A DNA stretch of 64,000 bases, taken from positions 124,001 through 188,000 of the forward strand of contig NZ_CAMYKO010000002.1 of NCBI RefSeq assembly GCF_947259025.1, written 5' to 3'. Under the pieces are notes generated by a model that saw nothing but the letters and a program-made list of their open reading frames with translations, was not told the origin of the DNA and made no database searches. The DNA is from an uncultured Methylophaga sp. Lineage in GTDB: Bacteria > Pseudomonadota > Gammaproteobacteria > Nitrosococcales > Methylophagaceae. This document shows, piece after piece, positions 45,083-53,671 of this stretch (its first letter is position 1; each line of letters begins with the position of its first letter). Position numbers and translations under genes: made by a program.

Positions 45083-46396
45083 ATGAGTGCACATCTAACT
45101 GACCAGGCCTTTAAAACCCTGCCCTTGAATCCCGCGCTGCAGGCAGGCCTGGCACAGGCGGGCTTTGAATTCTGTACCCCGATTCAGGCGCAGGCGCTGC
45201 CGCCACTGCTAAGAGGCGAAGACGTCGCCGGCCAGGCCCAGACCGGCACCGGTAAAACCATTGCCTTCCTGTTGGCGACATTTCAACGTTTGCTGGAAAA
45301 GCCCGCTCCAGACAACTGGGACGGCAAACAACCGCGCGCGCTGATTCTGGCCCCGACGCGGGAACTGGCGATCCAGATCATGAAGGATGCCAAACTGCTC
45401 AACACCGAAGCCGGCCTGCGCATTACCATTGCCCACGGCGGTAAGGATTATCAGAAACAACGTGATGCCATCAGTGAAGGCTGCGATGTGCTGGTGGGCA
45501 CCCCGGGCCGCCTGCTGGATTACCATAAACAGCGCGTGTTCAGCCTCAAATATGTTGACGCCATGGTGCTGGACGAGGCCGATCGCATGTTTGATCTGGG
45601 CTTTATCAAAGATGTGCGGTACTTCCTGCGCCGCATTCCCAAACCGGAACAACGCCTGGGCATGCTGTTCTCGGCAACGCTGAGTTACAAGGTCAGTGAA
45701 CTCGCCTATGAGCACATGAATAATCCGCAGAAAGTGCAGATCGCGCCGGAAAAAATGATGGGCGATCGCATCGAGGAGTCGGTGTATTACCCGGCCAACG
45801 AAGAAAAGATTCCGCTGCTGCTGGCGCTGATCAAGCGCCTGCAGCCGGAGCGCAGCATTATTTTCGTTAATACCAAGCAGGCTGCAGACCAGGTCTGGGG
45901 CTATCTGGAAGGCAATGAGCACAAAGCGGCATTACTGTCAGGCGATGTGCCACAGAAAAAACGCGAACGTTTGCTGCAGCATTTCCAGGATGGTGATTTT
46001 CCGTTTCTGGTGGCCACCGACGTGGCGGCGCGGGGCTTACATATCCCTGCTGTGAGTCATGTGTTCAACTTTGACCTGCCTCAGGATGTCGAAGATTATG
46101 TACACCGTACAGGAAGAACGGCCCGTGCCGGTGCCAGCGGTGTGGCCATCAGTTTTGCCTGCGAGGAGTTTGTGTTTTCTCTGCCGGATATAGAAGCGTT
46201 CATCAAGCATAAACTGCCTGTTGCTTCTACCACTGATGAGACCCTGGTCGAACCCCAGCCACCTGTGAAGCGGCAGAAGAAACCGGCGCATAACCGTAAC
46301 CGGAATGATGGCGGCAAACGCAGTCGTCCGCGGCGTAACCGCAGCGGGCAGAAACGGTCGCCGGCCACAATGAACGCCCATGCAAATAAACAATAA
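45083..46396 (+). CDS. rhlB: ATP-dependent RNA helicase RhlB
   Basis: RhlB is the helicase partner of RNase E in the RNA degradosome. The 437-residue protein has a Q motif (FEFCTPIQAQALPPLL), AQTGTGKTIAF, LILAPTRELAIQI, VGTPGRLLDY, VLDEADRMFDLGF, SATLSYK, IIFVNTKQAADQVW, ATDVAARGLHIP and DYVHRTGRTARAGASG, in DEAD-box order. The spacing FKTLPLNPALQAGL at the start and the basic C-terminal tail (KRQKKPAHNRNRNDGGKRSR) match RhlB; the trxA neighbour confirms it. The next gene begins 16 bases before its stop. Confidence 0.95.
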   Translation: MSAHLTDQAFKTLPLNPALQAGLAQAGFEFCTPIQAQALPPLLRGEDVAGQAQTGTGKTIAFLLATFQRLLEKPAPDNWDGKQPRALILAPTRELAIQIMKDAKLLNTEAGLRITIAHGGKDYQKQRDAISEGCDVLVGTPGRLLDYHKQRVFSLKYVDAMVLDEADRMFDLGFIKDVRYFLRRIPKPEQRLGMLFSATLSYKVSELAYEHMNNPQKVQIAPEKMMGDRIEESVYYPANEEKIPLLLALIKRLQPERSIIFVNTKQAADQVWGYLEGNEHKAALLSGDVPQKKRERLLQHFQDGDFPFLVATDVAARGLHIPAVSHVFNFDLPQDVEDYVHRTGRTARAGASGVAISFACEEFVFSLPDIEAFIKHKLPVASTTDETLVEPQPPVKRQKKPAHNRNRNDGGKRSRPRRNRSGQKRSPATMNAHANKQ

Positions 46397-46721
46397 CCGA
46401 CCGGCTGATTTTTATCCTTTAGTTCCGGCAGACAACCGGAACAACAGCCGTCTGCCGGCGGTTTTCGACAATACTCAGGCGCTGGCGCCGGTCAATCGCG
46501 AGCGCAATGACAACACCACGGTGGTGCTCCCAGCTACCCGAAGTGAAGATGGTCAGCAGGCCCGGTTTGTCAGAAATTTTATCAGCAGTGACCGCCGCTT
46601 TGATGGCGACAATGCCCAGCCGGGCTTCTTACCACGAGCGGTGCAGCAGTATCTTTATATCAACGACTTAGCCAATCAAACCACAACACAACAGGGACAG
46701 TTGCTGGATGAGATGGTCTAG
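46380..46721 (+). CDS. Unrecognised 113-residue protein
   Basis: I do not recognise this protein. It is polar and Asn/Gln/Arg-rich (MQINNNRPADFYPLVPADNR, then NDNTTVVLPATRSEDG and a QFVRNFISSDRR-like middle: QARFVRNFISSDRRFDGD). It ends YLYINDLANQTTTQQGQLLD. There is no signal peptide, membrane helix or cysteine. The composition resembles a small surface-layer or RNA-binding-type disordered protein, but that is a guess. It overlaps the rhlB end by 17 bases and the lipoprotein start by 14, which suggests one transcript and favours a real gene. Confidence 0.65.
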   Translation: MQINNNRPADFYPLVPADNRNNSRLPAVFDNTQALAPVNRERNDNTTVVLPATRSEDGQQARFVRNFISSDRRFDGDNAQPGFLPRAVQQYLYINDLANQTTTQQGQLLDEMV

Positions 46722-47391
46722 TCTGCTGCTTGCCGCTGTGCTGATGCTCACTGCCTGTGCCGGTAACAGCCAGGGCGGCGGCATCGATCGGCTGGCGAAA
46801 AGTGATATTGATGAAGTCATTGAACTGCATCAGCAGGCAGTAATGCGGGATTTAAAAAAGCTGATGATCAAGCTTTACAAACGCAATCCCGATCAGCGCT
46901 ATGACCGTGACGAAAGAGACATACGCGCCAGCGTGGAACTGACTTTCTCCAGACCGGCCAATTTCCGTTATGCCAATTACCAGCATCTCAATAAGCCTAC
47001 TGATATTGTGCGGCTGGCTCTGGATCAGGATTATCAGGGCGACCGGGTGCTGGCTTTTATTGTCGGCCTGCAGCAGATGCTGATGGCTTCTTATGGCAAC
47101 AAGACCGAGTTTTTTTACCTGACTGCCATTGATCAGCAAAAACTCTATAACAGTGCCCGTAATATCGAGATTGCTGCCTGGATCCTGGCAAACAGTTATG
47201 ATGCTGAGGGCAGACCATTGTTACTCAGCGACAGCCTGGCCGGGGAAAAGCGTAATCTCAGTTACCAACGCCTTATCGGCCGTATGATAGCGACGCAGGA
47301 TAACCTGGCTCAGATCATTTCACAGAAGACCGGTCGCATCATCAAAACCGTGGTGGTTCGTGCAGCGACCATGGTGTTCCTACCAATTTAA
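46708..47391 (+). CDS. Putative lipoprotein of unknown function
   Basis: A 227-residue protein with signal peptide MRWSSLLLAAVLMLTAC; Cys17 is in a good lipobox (LTAC), and the next residues are Ala and Gly, which favour the outer membrane under the usual sorting rule. The rest is helical: LAKSDIDEVIELHQQAVMRD, LMIKLYKRNPDQRYDRDERD, then ALDQDYQGDRVLAFIVGLQQ. The final helix has a hydrophobic end (VVVRAATMVFLPI). I do not know the family. It begins within the last 14 bases of the preceding gene, so both probably share a transcript with rhlB. It converges on the DUF502 gene 12 bases away. Confidence 0.78.
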   Translation: MRWSSLLLAAVLMLTACAGNSQGGGIDRLAKSDIDEVIELHQQAVMRDLKKLMIKLYKRNPDQRYDRDERDIRASVELTFSRPANFRYANYQHLNKPTDIVRLALDQDYQGDRVLAFIVGLQQMLMASYGNKTEFFYLTAIDQQKLYNSARNIEIAAWILANSYDAEGRPLLLSDSLAGEKRNLSYQRLIGRMIATQDNLAQIISQKTGRIIKTVVVRAATMVFLPI

Positions 47392-47402
47392 GCAGATAAG
47401 CA

Positions 47403-48002
47403 TTAGTCCTTATCACCATTACTGGCCACACCCGCTGTCAGCACAAAGCGCATCGCCTGTTCCATGCTCATGTCAATGGGACGCAAGCGGCTCGTTGGCA
47501 TCATGATCGGATAGCCACCGATGTTGTAGCTCATCGGCAGATAAACGAGTACCTTCTCCTGTTGTTCATCCTCGGCTAGCGGCAGCGAGGCAGAGGAGTC
47601 CAGGGTAACGAAACCGATAAGCTCCATATCATTGCCCATATCCACGGCGACCACTTGCTGAAACTCGGTCTGGCGGCTGGGAGAAAAATACTGGAAAAAA
47701 TCGCGAATCGCACCATAGACCGACTTGATCAACGGCATGTGATAAAGCAGATCCTCGATTTTATTGAATAATGCTTTAACCACATAAAGCTGCATCAGCA
47801 TGCCGATAACAAACACCAGCAGTAGCGCGGCAACAAAGCCCATGCCGGGCCAGTAAAGCACATCTGGCAGAATAAATTTGATGACGCCGCCCAGCGCTTT
47901 TTCAGTAGACACCACAAACCAGTAGATGAGGTATAAAGTCAGCATCACCGGCAAAATGGTGATGAGACCGGTCAGAATCTGGCGGGTGATAAAACGAAAC
48001 AT
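47403..48002 (-). CDS. DUF502 membrane protein
   Basis: A 199-residue inner-membrane protein with two helices near the start (QILTGLITILPVMLTLYLIY and WPGMGFVAALLLVFVIGMLM) and a soluble C-terminal domain. The DUF502 hallmarks are IEDLLYHMPLIKSVYGAIRD and VLVYLPMSYNIGGYPIMMPT, the latter matching the family's conserved F-x-P-T-x-P-N-P-T-x-G type region in a relaxed form. Homologues occur widely in bacteria and plants; no function is settled. It converges on the lipoprotein gene with no terminator seen. Confidence 0.88.
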   Translation of the reverse strand: MFRFITRQILTGLITILPVMLTLYLIYWFVVSTEKALGGVIKFILPDVLYWPGMGFVAALLLVFVIGMLMQLYVVKALFNKIEDLLYHMPLIKSVYGAIRDFFQYFSPSRQTEFQQVVAVDMGNDMELIGFVTLDSSASLPLAEDEQQEKVLVYLPMSYNIGGYPIMMPTSRLRPIDMSMEQAMRFVLTAGVASNGDKD

Positions 48003-48091
48003 CAGCGATCTCCGGGCAAAATAATGCAGCCAGTATTAGCGACAAATGCGGAGCGGTCAATCTGTGGCTGTGACCGTATCCTCATTTCAGG

Positions 48092-49303
48092 CTATTCGTT
48101 ATGTTGACGCTGACTGAGCGGTGGCCGGGCGAAGCTGCGGCTGGCAGCCTGATGCATAAACAGATTTTTCAGCCAGCGACTGCGATTGACGCCGCGAAGT
48201 CCACTGCGGCGTAGCCACTTGAACGGCGGCAATGGGCTGCTGAACACCCTTTTGAACATATCCATACTGAATTGCATTAGCAGATTATCGGCGTGACGCT
48301 GGCGTTGATATTTCTGCAGCGTATGCAGGCTGCCGATATCACGGCCATGGTGGTGGGCATGATGAACAACCTCAGTGAGCGCAGCGGCATCAAGCAGGCC
48401 GATATTGACGCCCTGACCGGCCAGCGGATGAATAATGTGTGCCGCGTCACCAACCAGCGCCAGTCCGGGGCGGATATAGCTGTCAGTGTGTTTGAGTTGC
48501 AGAGGAAAGGCCGCGCGTTCACTGATGGCGGTGATGTTACCCGGCTTTTGCTGACAGGCCTGGTTCAATTCCTCGATAAAGACCTGCTCACTCAGTGACA
48601 GCAGTCGATCGGCACTGTCGCTATTCAGCGACCAGACGATAGAACATTGGTGGGTGTCATGCAGGGGAAGAAGTGCCAGTGGCCCCTCTGGCAAAAAACG
48701 CTGCCAAGCCGTGTGCTGGTGGCTGTGATCGGTGGTGACTGTGCAGACCAGCCCTTTCTGTCGGTAGGACCAGCCTTTTAGCTTGATACCGGCCCATTCC
48801 CGAAGCGGTGACTGGGCACCGTCAGCCGCCACGATCAGACGGGCGCTGAGGCTGTCACCGTTATCCAGGGTCAACTGCCGGGGTTCATAGTTTACCGGGG
48901 TGGCCGGGGTGAGCAGGGTGATATTGGGCATTTGCCGGCATTGTTGCAGGCAGCTTAGCTGTAACAGGCGGTTTTCCAGCAAATGGCCCAGCCAGGGTTC
49001 GCCCATATCGGCCGCATTGAAATGCAGTTCATCCTCGCTGTTCTCCCATACCCGCATATCGGTGAAAGCAGAGAGTCGCTCGGCCGGTAGCTGAGACCAT
49101 ATGCCCAGTTTTTCCAGCATGACTTCACTGCTGCGGGTAAGCGCACTGACTCTGAGATCATAGGGAGAGTGGGGGGGCAGGGGATCCGGCTGCCGGGCTT
49201 CCACCACTGCAATCTGCAAAGCTTCCTGCTGTGCCAAAGCCACGGCCAGGCTGGCCCCGACCATGCCGCCACCGACAATCACAACATCATAATGCTGTTT
49301 CAC
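48092..49303 (-). CDS. ubiI: UbiH/UbiF/VisC-family hydroxylase, probably UbiI
   Basis: A 403-residue FAD-dependent monooxygenase of ubiquinone synthesis. It has the FAD-binding start YDVVIVGGGMVGASLAVALA, a SARLIVAADGAQSPLREWAG DG motif, and the second FAD motif LALVGDAAHIIHPLAGQGVN followed by IGLLDAAALTEV. The UbiI enzyme adds the hydroxyl at C5 of the ring. The ubiI-ubiH-pepP-ygfB order is that of E. coli, which is the basis for calling this copy ubiI. Its start overlaps the ubiH stop (ATGA), so the two are coupled. A 6-bp inverted repeat CGGTCA/TGACCG lies in the 89-bp gap downstream. Confidence 0.85.
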   Translation of the reverse strand: MKQHYDVVIVGGGMVGASLAVALAQQEALQIAVVEARQPDPLPPHSPYDLRVSALTRSSEVMLEKLGIWSQLPAERLSAFTDMRVWENSEDELHFNAADMGEPWLGHLLENRLLQLSCLQQCRQMPNITLLTPATPVNYEPRQLTLDNGDSLSARLIVAADGAQSPLREWAGIKLKGWSYRQKGLVCTVTTDHSHQHTAWQRFLPEGPLALLPLHDTHQCSIVWSLNSDSADRLLSLSEQVFIEELNQACQQKPGNITAISERAAFPLQLKHTDSYIRPGLALVGDAAHIIHPLAGQGVNIGLLDAAALTEVVHHAHHHGRDIGSLHTLQKYQRQRHADNLLMQFSMDMFKRVFSSPLPPFKWLRRSGLRGVNRSRWLKNLFMHQAASRSFARPPLSQRQHNE

Positions 49304-50532
49304 AGTCCGATACCTCGTCCCAGTCTGGGTTGAGTCTGAGCCAATCCCATACTGCGCTGTGCCAACCAGTTTTTCAGTGGTGGCAAGGTATCAAGCGCTG
49401 CCAGTCCGGCCCCGCGAAGATGTCCCAGCAGGCTGATATTGTTACTGAATAGTTGCACCAGGTGGTGGGTGGCGCGAACCAGTTGATCCTGATCTTTCTG
49501 CCGCCATTGCTGATAGTTGTGCAGTATTGCTGCGTGACCACAGTCTTCGCCTGCATCAGTTAATAGCTCGGCTAACACCGCGACATCACGCAGCCCCAGA
49601 TTGAAACCCTGACCTGCAATTGGATGCAGGCTGTGGGCCGCATTGCCAATCAGAACGCAACGGGGCTGGACAGGCATATCTGCCTGCATCAGGGTGAGCG
49701 GATGACTGCTGCGCTGGCCGACCTGGATGAAACGGCCGGCGCGGTAACCGAAGCGTTGCTGAAGTTGATCCAGAAAAACCGTATCAGGCGCATCGAGCAG
49801 TGCCTTTTCCTGCCCTTCGCTGACAGTCCAGATCAGGCTGCTGCGGTTGTCCGACATCGGTAGCAAAGCCATTGGCCCGCTATCGGTAAAACGCTCGAAA
49901 GCCCGACCATTGTGAGCCTGATCGGTGCTGATATTGGCGGTGATGGCAATCTGCTGGTATTGCTGCTCACGGGCATCAAGGCCCACCAGGCGGCGAATCG
50001 TCGAATCCCGGCCATCGGCTGCGACCAGCAGTTTAGCACTGAGCTTCTGGCCATTATCCAGACTGACTTCAATGCGGTCATCAAGCTTTGACAGTGATGA
50101 CACCTGTGCCGGACAGAACAGGCTGAGTTGTGTCATCTGCTGCAAATGCCGGTTCAGATGCTGTCCCAGATCGCGCGCAGTCAGCACCTGTCCCAAAGCC
50201 GGGACTTGCTGCTTTTCCGCCGACAAGCGGGTGACGCCAAAACGGCCGCGGTCGGAGATATGAATATGTTTGATGGCAGTCGCACAAGGCGCAATATCAG
50301 GCCACAGGCCCATGCTTTGGAATATGGTCTGAGAGCCATAGCTGAGGGCAATACCGCGGTCATCATAGCTGGGCTGGCTGTTATTAGCCAGCGAACGGGC
50401 TTCGATCAGGCCGATATTGAGCGCACTGTTTTTCAGCGCAATGGCGAGGCTGGCGCCCACCATGCCGCCGCCCACAATCAGCAGATCGAACTGTGTTTTT
50501 TGCTGCTTTTGGTGCGCGTCCGCTAGGTTCAT
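49300..50532 (-). CDS. ubiH: 2-octaprenyl-6-methoxyphenol hydroxylase UbiH
   Basis: A flavin monooxygenase acting at C1 of the ubiquinone ring. About 410 residues with QFDLLIVGGGMVGASLAIAL, SAKLLVAADGRDSTIRRLVG and CVLIGNAAHSLHPIAGQGFN. A conserved GLIEARSLANN segment follows the first fold. I use ATG 50532, which gives MNLADAHQKQ and follows the pepP stop by 20 bases; the longest frame starts at 50565 inside pepP with no ribosome binding site. It is adjacent to the related ubiI and matches the E. coli order. Confidence 0.88.
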   Translation of the reverse strand: MNLADAHQKQQKTQFDLLIVGGGMVGASLAIALKNSALNIGLIEARSLANNSQPSYDDRGIALSYGSQTIFQSMGLWPDIAPCATAIKHIHISDRGRFGVTRLSAEKQQVPALGQVLTARDLGQHLNRHLQQMTQLSLFCPAQVSSLSKLDDRIEVSLDNGQKLSAKLLVAADGRDSTIRRLVGLDAREQQYQQIAITANISTDQAHNGRAFERFTDSGPMALLPMSDNRSSLIWTVSEGQEKALLDAPDTVFLDQLQQRFGYRAGRFIQVGQRSSHPLTLMQADMPVQPRCVLIGNAAHSLHPIAGQGFNLGLRDVAVLAELLTDAGEDCGHAAILHNYQQWRQKDQDQLVRATHHLVQLFSNNISLLGHLRGAGLAALDTLPPLKNWLAQRSMGLAQTQPRLGRGIGL

Positions 50533-50552
50533 CTTTTTTCTCTGTCGATGTA

Positions 50553-51866
50553 TCAGTGACGGCATTCGGCCATTAATGCTTCGATGTCATCAATTTCTTT
50601 GGGCGCGCCCTCGGATAGCACTTCGCAGCCATCTTTGGTGACCAGTACATCGTCTTCTATGCGAATCCCGGTGAAGTGCCATTTTTTATCAATATGCCCG
50701 GGGTCGCGGATATAGAGACCCGGTTCCACCGTCAGTACCATGCCCGGTTCCAGCAGTCGCCACTGCTCATCGATTTTGTAGTCACCGACATCGTGCACGT
50801 CCATACCCAGCCAGTGGCCGGTGCGATGCATAAAAAACTCACGGTAGGCCTGGTCAGCAATCAATTGATCGCGCTCGCCTTTAAGCAGGCCCAAATCAAT
50901 GAGCCCCTGGGTTAATACCCCGACGGCCGCTTCGTGCGGCTGATTCCAGTGATTACCGGGTCTGACGGCGGCAATGGCCGCTTTCTGGGCGTCCAGTACC
51001 ACTTGATATAACTGACGCTGGGCCTGGGTGAACTTGCCATTGACCGGAAAGGTGCGGGTAATGTCGGCGGCGTAGCACTGATATTCAGCGCCGGCATCAA
51101 TCAGCAACAGATCATTGTTTTTGAGTTTGCTGCTGTTTTCAATGTAGTGCAGGATGCAGCCGTTTTCACCGCCACCCACAATGGAGGGGTAGGCCGGAGA
51201 ACGACAGCCGTTTTTCATAAACTCATGGATCAGTTCGGCTTCGACTTCGTATTCCCACTTGCCGGGCTTGGTGAATTGCATGGCGCGGATATGCGCCTGT
51301 GCTGAAGCCTCGGCAGCGTAGCGCATGGCTTTGATTTCAGCGCTGGATTTGAACAGCCGCAACTCATTCAGGCTGTGTTCCAGGTCGATGATCTCATGCG
51401 GTGAGTGCTTGCCGGCTCTGGATGCCTGGCGCAGGTGGTTGAGCCAGTTAACCATATGCTGATCAAAGCCGGGCTGATTGCCCATGGTGTAAAACACTTT
51501 CTGCTTGCCTTCCAGCAGGCCGGGCAGAATGTCATCCAGATCGGTAATCGGGTAGGAGTCATCAGCGCCATACTGAGTCACAGCGCCATCCTGGCCGGCA
51601 CGGTAACCATCCCAGATTTCCTTATCCAGATCGCGTTCCCGGCAGAACAGGATAAATTCACCATGTTCCCGGCCCGGAATCAGCACCATAACCGACTCCG
51701 GTTCATCAAAACCGGTCAGGTAGTGAAAATGACTGTCACTGCGATAAGGATAATCGACATCGCGGTTGCGGTTGGCAACCGGTGCGTTGGGTAACACGGC
51801 GACACTGTCGTTGCCCATCAACTCCATCAGGCGCTGGCGGCGTTTGGCAAGTTCTTTTTTCAGCAT
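50553..51866 (-). CDS. pepP: Xaa-Pro aminopeptidase PepP
   Basis: PepP removes an N-terminal residue before proline. The 437-residue enzyme has an N-terminal domain (RRQRLMELMGNDSVAVLPNA) and a C-terminal pita-bread fold with the dinuclear-metal ligands: LLLIDAGAEYQCYAADITRT (two Asp), FMHRTGHWLGMDVHDVGDY (His), MVLTVEPGLYI (Glu) and TGIRIEDDVLVTKDG (Glu). Length and motif order match E. coli PepP. It follows the ygfB-like gene by 7 bases. Confidence 0.95.
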   Translation of the reverse strand: MLKKELAKRRQRLMELMGNDSVAVLPNAPVANRNRDVDYPYRSDSHFHYLTGFDEPESVMVLIPGREHGEFILFCRERDLDKEIWDGYRAGQDGAVTQYGADDSYPITDLDDILPGLLEGKQKVFYTMGNQPGFDQHMVNWLNHLRQASRAGKHSPHEIIDLEHSLNELRLFKSSAEIKAMRYAAEASAQAHIRAMQFTKPGKWEYEVEAELIHEFMKNGCRSPAYPSIVGGGENGCILHYIENSSKLKNNDLLLIDAGAEYQCYAADITRTFPVNGKFTQAQRQLYQVVLDAQKAAIAAVRPGNHWNQPHEAAVGVLTQGLIDLGLLKGERDQLIADQAYREFFMHRTGHWLGMDVHDVGDYKIDEQWRLLEPGMVLTVEPGLYIRDPGHIDKKWHFTGIRIEDDVLVTKDGCEVLSEGAPKEIDDIEALMAECRH

Positions 51867-51873
51867 ATTTCAG

Positions 51874-52422
51874 TTAGTGTTCGGTATTTTCCTGGGTCGG
51901 GTCTTCAGGCTGCATCTCACCATAGAGCAAAAACAGGCCCATACGCAGATACTCGACCAGTTCTTCAAAATTGGCTTGTTCGTCTTCGCTGTCTTCAATG
52001 CCCTCAAAGCTGACCTGGCTGATCTTGATCACATCGGTGACAAACTCCTGACAATCATCAGACAAATCGGTTTCATTGGTCATGCCCGAAGTGCCCAGGC
52101 CGAAAACCAGCCCCTGGCACCAGTCGGCCATGGCAGAAAGCTTGGAGCTGAGCGGCGCATCGTCGGCCGGTAATTCCATCTGAAAGTCGAAATCAAGGCT
52201 GTTCAGCGACTGAATGGTATTGTCGAACAGGTGAACCAGATCCAGTTGTTCTTCTTCTCCGGGCTGGAAGTCTTCAAACAGCTTTTTATACCAGTTTGTG
52301 CGATCGGCCATGGAATCCATACATAGCAGGCCGCATAATGCGCCTTGTAATTCGGCCAGAGTGGCCGGACCGTCACCGGTTTGCTTGTCTGGTGACAGCG
52401 AGGGGAAGTAAAGTTGTGACAT
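51874..52422 (-). CDS. YgfB/YecA (UPF0149) family protein
   Basis: A 182-residue acidic helical protein of the UPF0149 family. It contains LAELQGALCGLLCMDSMADR at about residue 22, LVHLFDNTIQSLNSLDFDFQ, MADWCQGLVFGLGTSGM at about 92 and VEYLRMGLFLLYGEM at the end, which match E. coli YgfB in order and length. The family is of uncertain role; in Pseudomonas a YgfB protein has been linked to regulation of beta-lactam resistance. The neighbours pepP, ubiH and zapA are the E. coli ones, giving the name support. It diverges from the ZapB-like gene across 150 bp with a good promoter for the latter. Confidence 0.9.
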   Translation of the reverse strand: MSQLYFPSLSPDKQTGDGPATLAELQGALCGLLCMDSMADRTNWYKKLFEDFQPGEEEQLDLVHLFDNTIQSLNSLDFDFQMELPADDAPLSSKLSAMADWCQGLVFGLGTSGMTNETDLSDDCQEFVTDVIKISQVSFEGIEDSEDEQANFEELVEYLRMGLFLLYGEMQPEDPTQENTEH

Positions 52423-52506
52423 AAAACTTGAACCTGAATTAAAAATTTCAACTGGGCCGACCGAAATGCAGCGATGCGGCCACGAGAGCCACTATTATGA
52501 CAGTTG

Positions 52507-52536
52507 TTGACCCGGTCGGCAGGGCACGTCTATAGT
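52507..52536 (+). promoter_or_regulatory. Candidate sigma-70 promoter for the ZapB-like gene/zapA/6S RNA
   Basis: TTGACC at 52507 and TATAGT at 52531 are separated by 18 bases. The predicted start lies near 52543, giving a leader of about 30 bases to the ATG at 52573. This matches the consensus at 9 or 10 of 12 positions. Confidence 0.6.
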
Positions 52537-52572
52537 TAGGCATCATTCTCGCATAGCCAAGAACTCATATTA

Positions 52573-52782
52573 ATGGATAAAAACGCGATTCAACAATTGG
52601 AACAGCAAGTTGATGAACTGCTTCGTACCAGTCGCCGTTTGCGGGAAGAAAATATGTTGCTCAAATCTCAGCAGGCAGCCTGGCTGAGTGAGCGTGCCCA
52701 GTTGATTGAAAAAACCGATGTGGCGCGCAACCGTATTGAAAAAATGGTCAGCCGTCTGAAAGAATTGGATAACGAAATATGA
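52573..52782 (+). CDS. Small coiled-coil protein of TIGR02449/ZapB-like type
   Basis: A 69-residue protein made of one continuous helix with heptad repeats: MDKNAIQQLEQQVDELLRTS, RRLREENMLLKSQQAAWLSE and RNRIEKMVSRLKELDNEI. This matches the short coiled-coil proteins found directly upstream of zapA in gammaproteobacteria (TIGR02449), thought to link to the FtsZ ring; they are ZapB-like in build but a separate gene. It overlaps the zapA start by 4 bases. Action in division is inferred from the zapA context. Confidence 0.85.
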   Translation: MDKNAIQQLEQQVDELLRTSRRLREENMLLKSQQAAWLSERAQLIEKTDVARNRIEKMVSRLKELDNEI

Positions 52783-53084
52783 GTTCACCGGTTACTGTTA
52801 ACATCCTCGGCAAGGAATACCAGATAGCCTGTCCGGAAGAGGAAAAAGAAGCGCTGATTGCTTCTGCCGGGATGGTGCATGACAACATGGAAAAGATCCG
52901 CCAATCCGGCAAAGTCGTGGGCGTGGATCGCATTGCTGTGATGGCGGCTCTGAATATTGCGCACGAACTGATTCAGTTCCAGCATGATGAAGGCCATGAC
53001 CTGGAAAAAATCAACAACAAGATTTCTCAGCTCAAAGAGCGGGTTAGTGCTTTTCTGGACGAGGATCGCCAACTCGAACTCTAA
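52779..53084 (+). CDS. zapA: Cell division protein ZapA
   Basis: ZapA cross-links FtsZ filaments at the division site. The 101-residue protein has an N-terminal globular head (VTVNILGKEYQIACPEEEKE), a conserved segment VDRIAVMAALNIAHELIQF, and a C-terminal coiled coil (LEKINNKISQLKERVSAFLD). Normal length. The ATG overlaps the end of the preceding coiled-coil gene. The 6S RNA follows about 45 bp downstream, as in other gammaproteobacteria. Confidence 0.95.
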   Translation: MSSPVTVNILGKEYQIACPEEEKEALIASAGMVHDNMEKIRQSGKVVGVDRIAVMAALNIAHELIQFQHDEGHDLEKINNKISQLKERVSAFLDEDRQLEL

Positions 53085-53127
53085 AAAAATCTGGGCTTCA
53101 CGGCGCAATATTGCGTATCATTCAGTT

Positions 53128-53310
53128 ATGTCCCTGCGGTGCTCGACAGCGACACTGTGTGTCTTGAGCCGATAAGCAAATGCTTAGGAAACCAAAATCT
53201 CGGAGTCGAAAAACAAGCCCGCTACGACGGGAAGTTTGCCGGCTTCATGCGGTTTCCCTCTTGGACCCGATGGTTCAAGAACCCCCGTCGCATCGACACT
53301 GTGGGGCTAC
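53128..53310 (+). ncRNA. ssrS: 6S RNA
   Basis: About 183 bases directly after zapA, the usual place of ssrS. The ends pair: 5' CCCTGCGGTG (from 53132) with 3' CACTGTGGGG (ending 53306) using G-U pairs. The 5' inner strand carries TTGAGCCGATAAGC at 53164 as in E. coli CTGAGCCGATA, and the 3' side has the small hairpin TTGGACC-CGA-TGGTTCAA at 53261-53278 that corresponds to TTGAACC-AAG-GGTTCAA. These give the closed stem, central bulge and terminal-loop design that binds RNA polymerase holoenzyme. Exact ends are estimated. The usual downstream gene ygfA is not present here. Confidence 0.88.
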
Positions 53311-53671
53311 TTTTCCCCTTTATCCTCATTCACTGTGAAAGCAGTCATTGCTGCATGGTGAAGAGGCTATCGTCTTTCTTCGCAGAGCTATCCATTTGAG
53401 TGCGATGGGCACCATTACCTCACTCGGTTATCAACAGTAGCTGGCCGTTCTCCCGACTTTCTCACCAAAAGCCATAATACTCTCCTGAATCCGTCAAGCG
53501 TCAGAGCTAGTTGCAGATAAAGATTATATTTGACATCCCGGTGCTTGTTTTCAGCCTGTTTCTTTTAAATATGCTTTCCCTAACATATTGATTTAATCAG
53601 GGATTTTGGTTTACTGATAAGCCAAGCTAGCTTTTAAAATCTGAATAGCCTGATTACAGAGAGGTATGTCG
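53311..53671. other. Non-coding gap between 6S RNA and the permease
   Basis: About 360 bases without a convincing gene. Short open frames lie here and across the 6S RNA, but they have no ribosome binding site and non-protein-like composition. A loose promoter-like pair, TTTACT at 53610 and TAAAAT at 53635 with 19-base spacing, may serve the permease. I see no strong terminator for 6S RNA; it is probably trimmed from a longer transcript. Confidence 0.6.

Noticed and set aside
50532-50565. Longer ubiH start at 50565
   Set aside because: It lies inside pepP without a ribosome binding site and adds residues not found in the family.
53139-53399. An 86-codon frame on the plus strand
   Set aside because: It overlaps the 6S RNA and lacks a ribosome binding site; the RNA explains the sequence.
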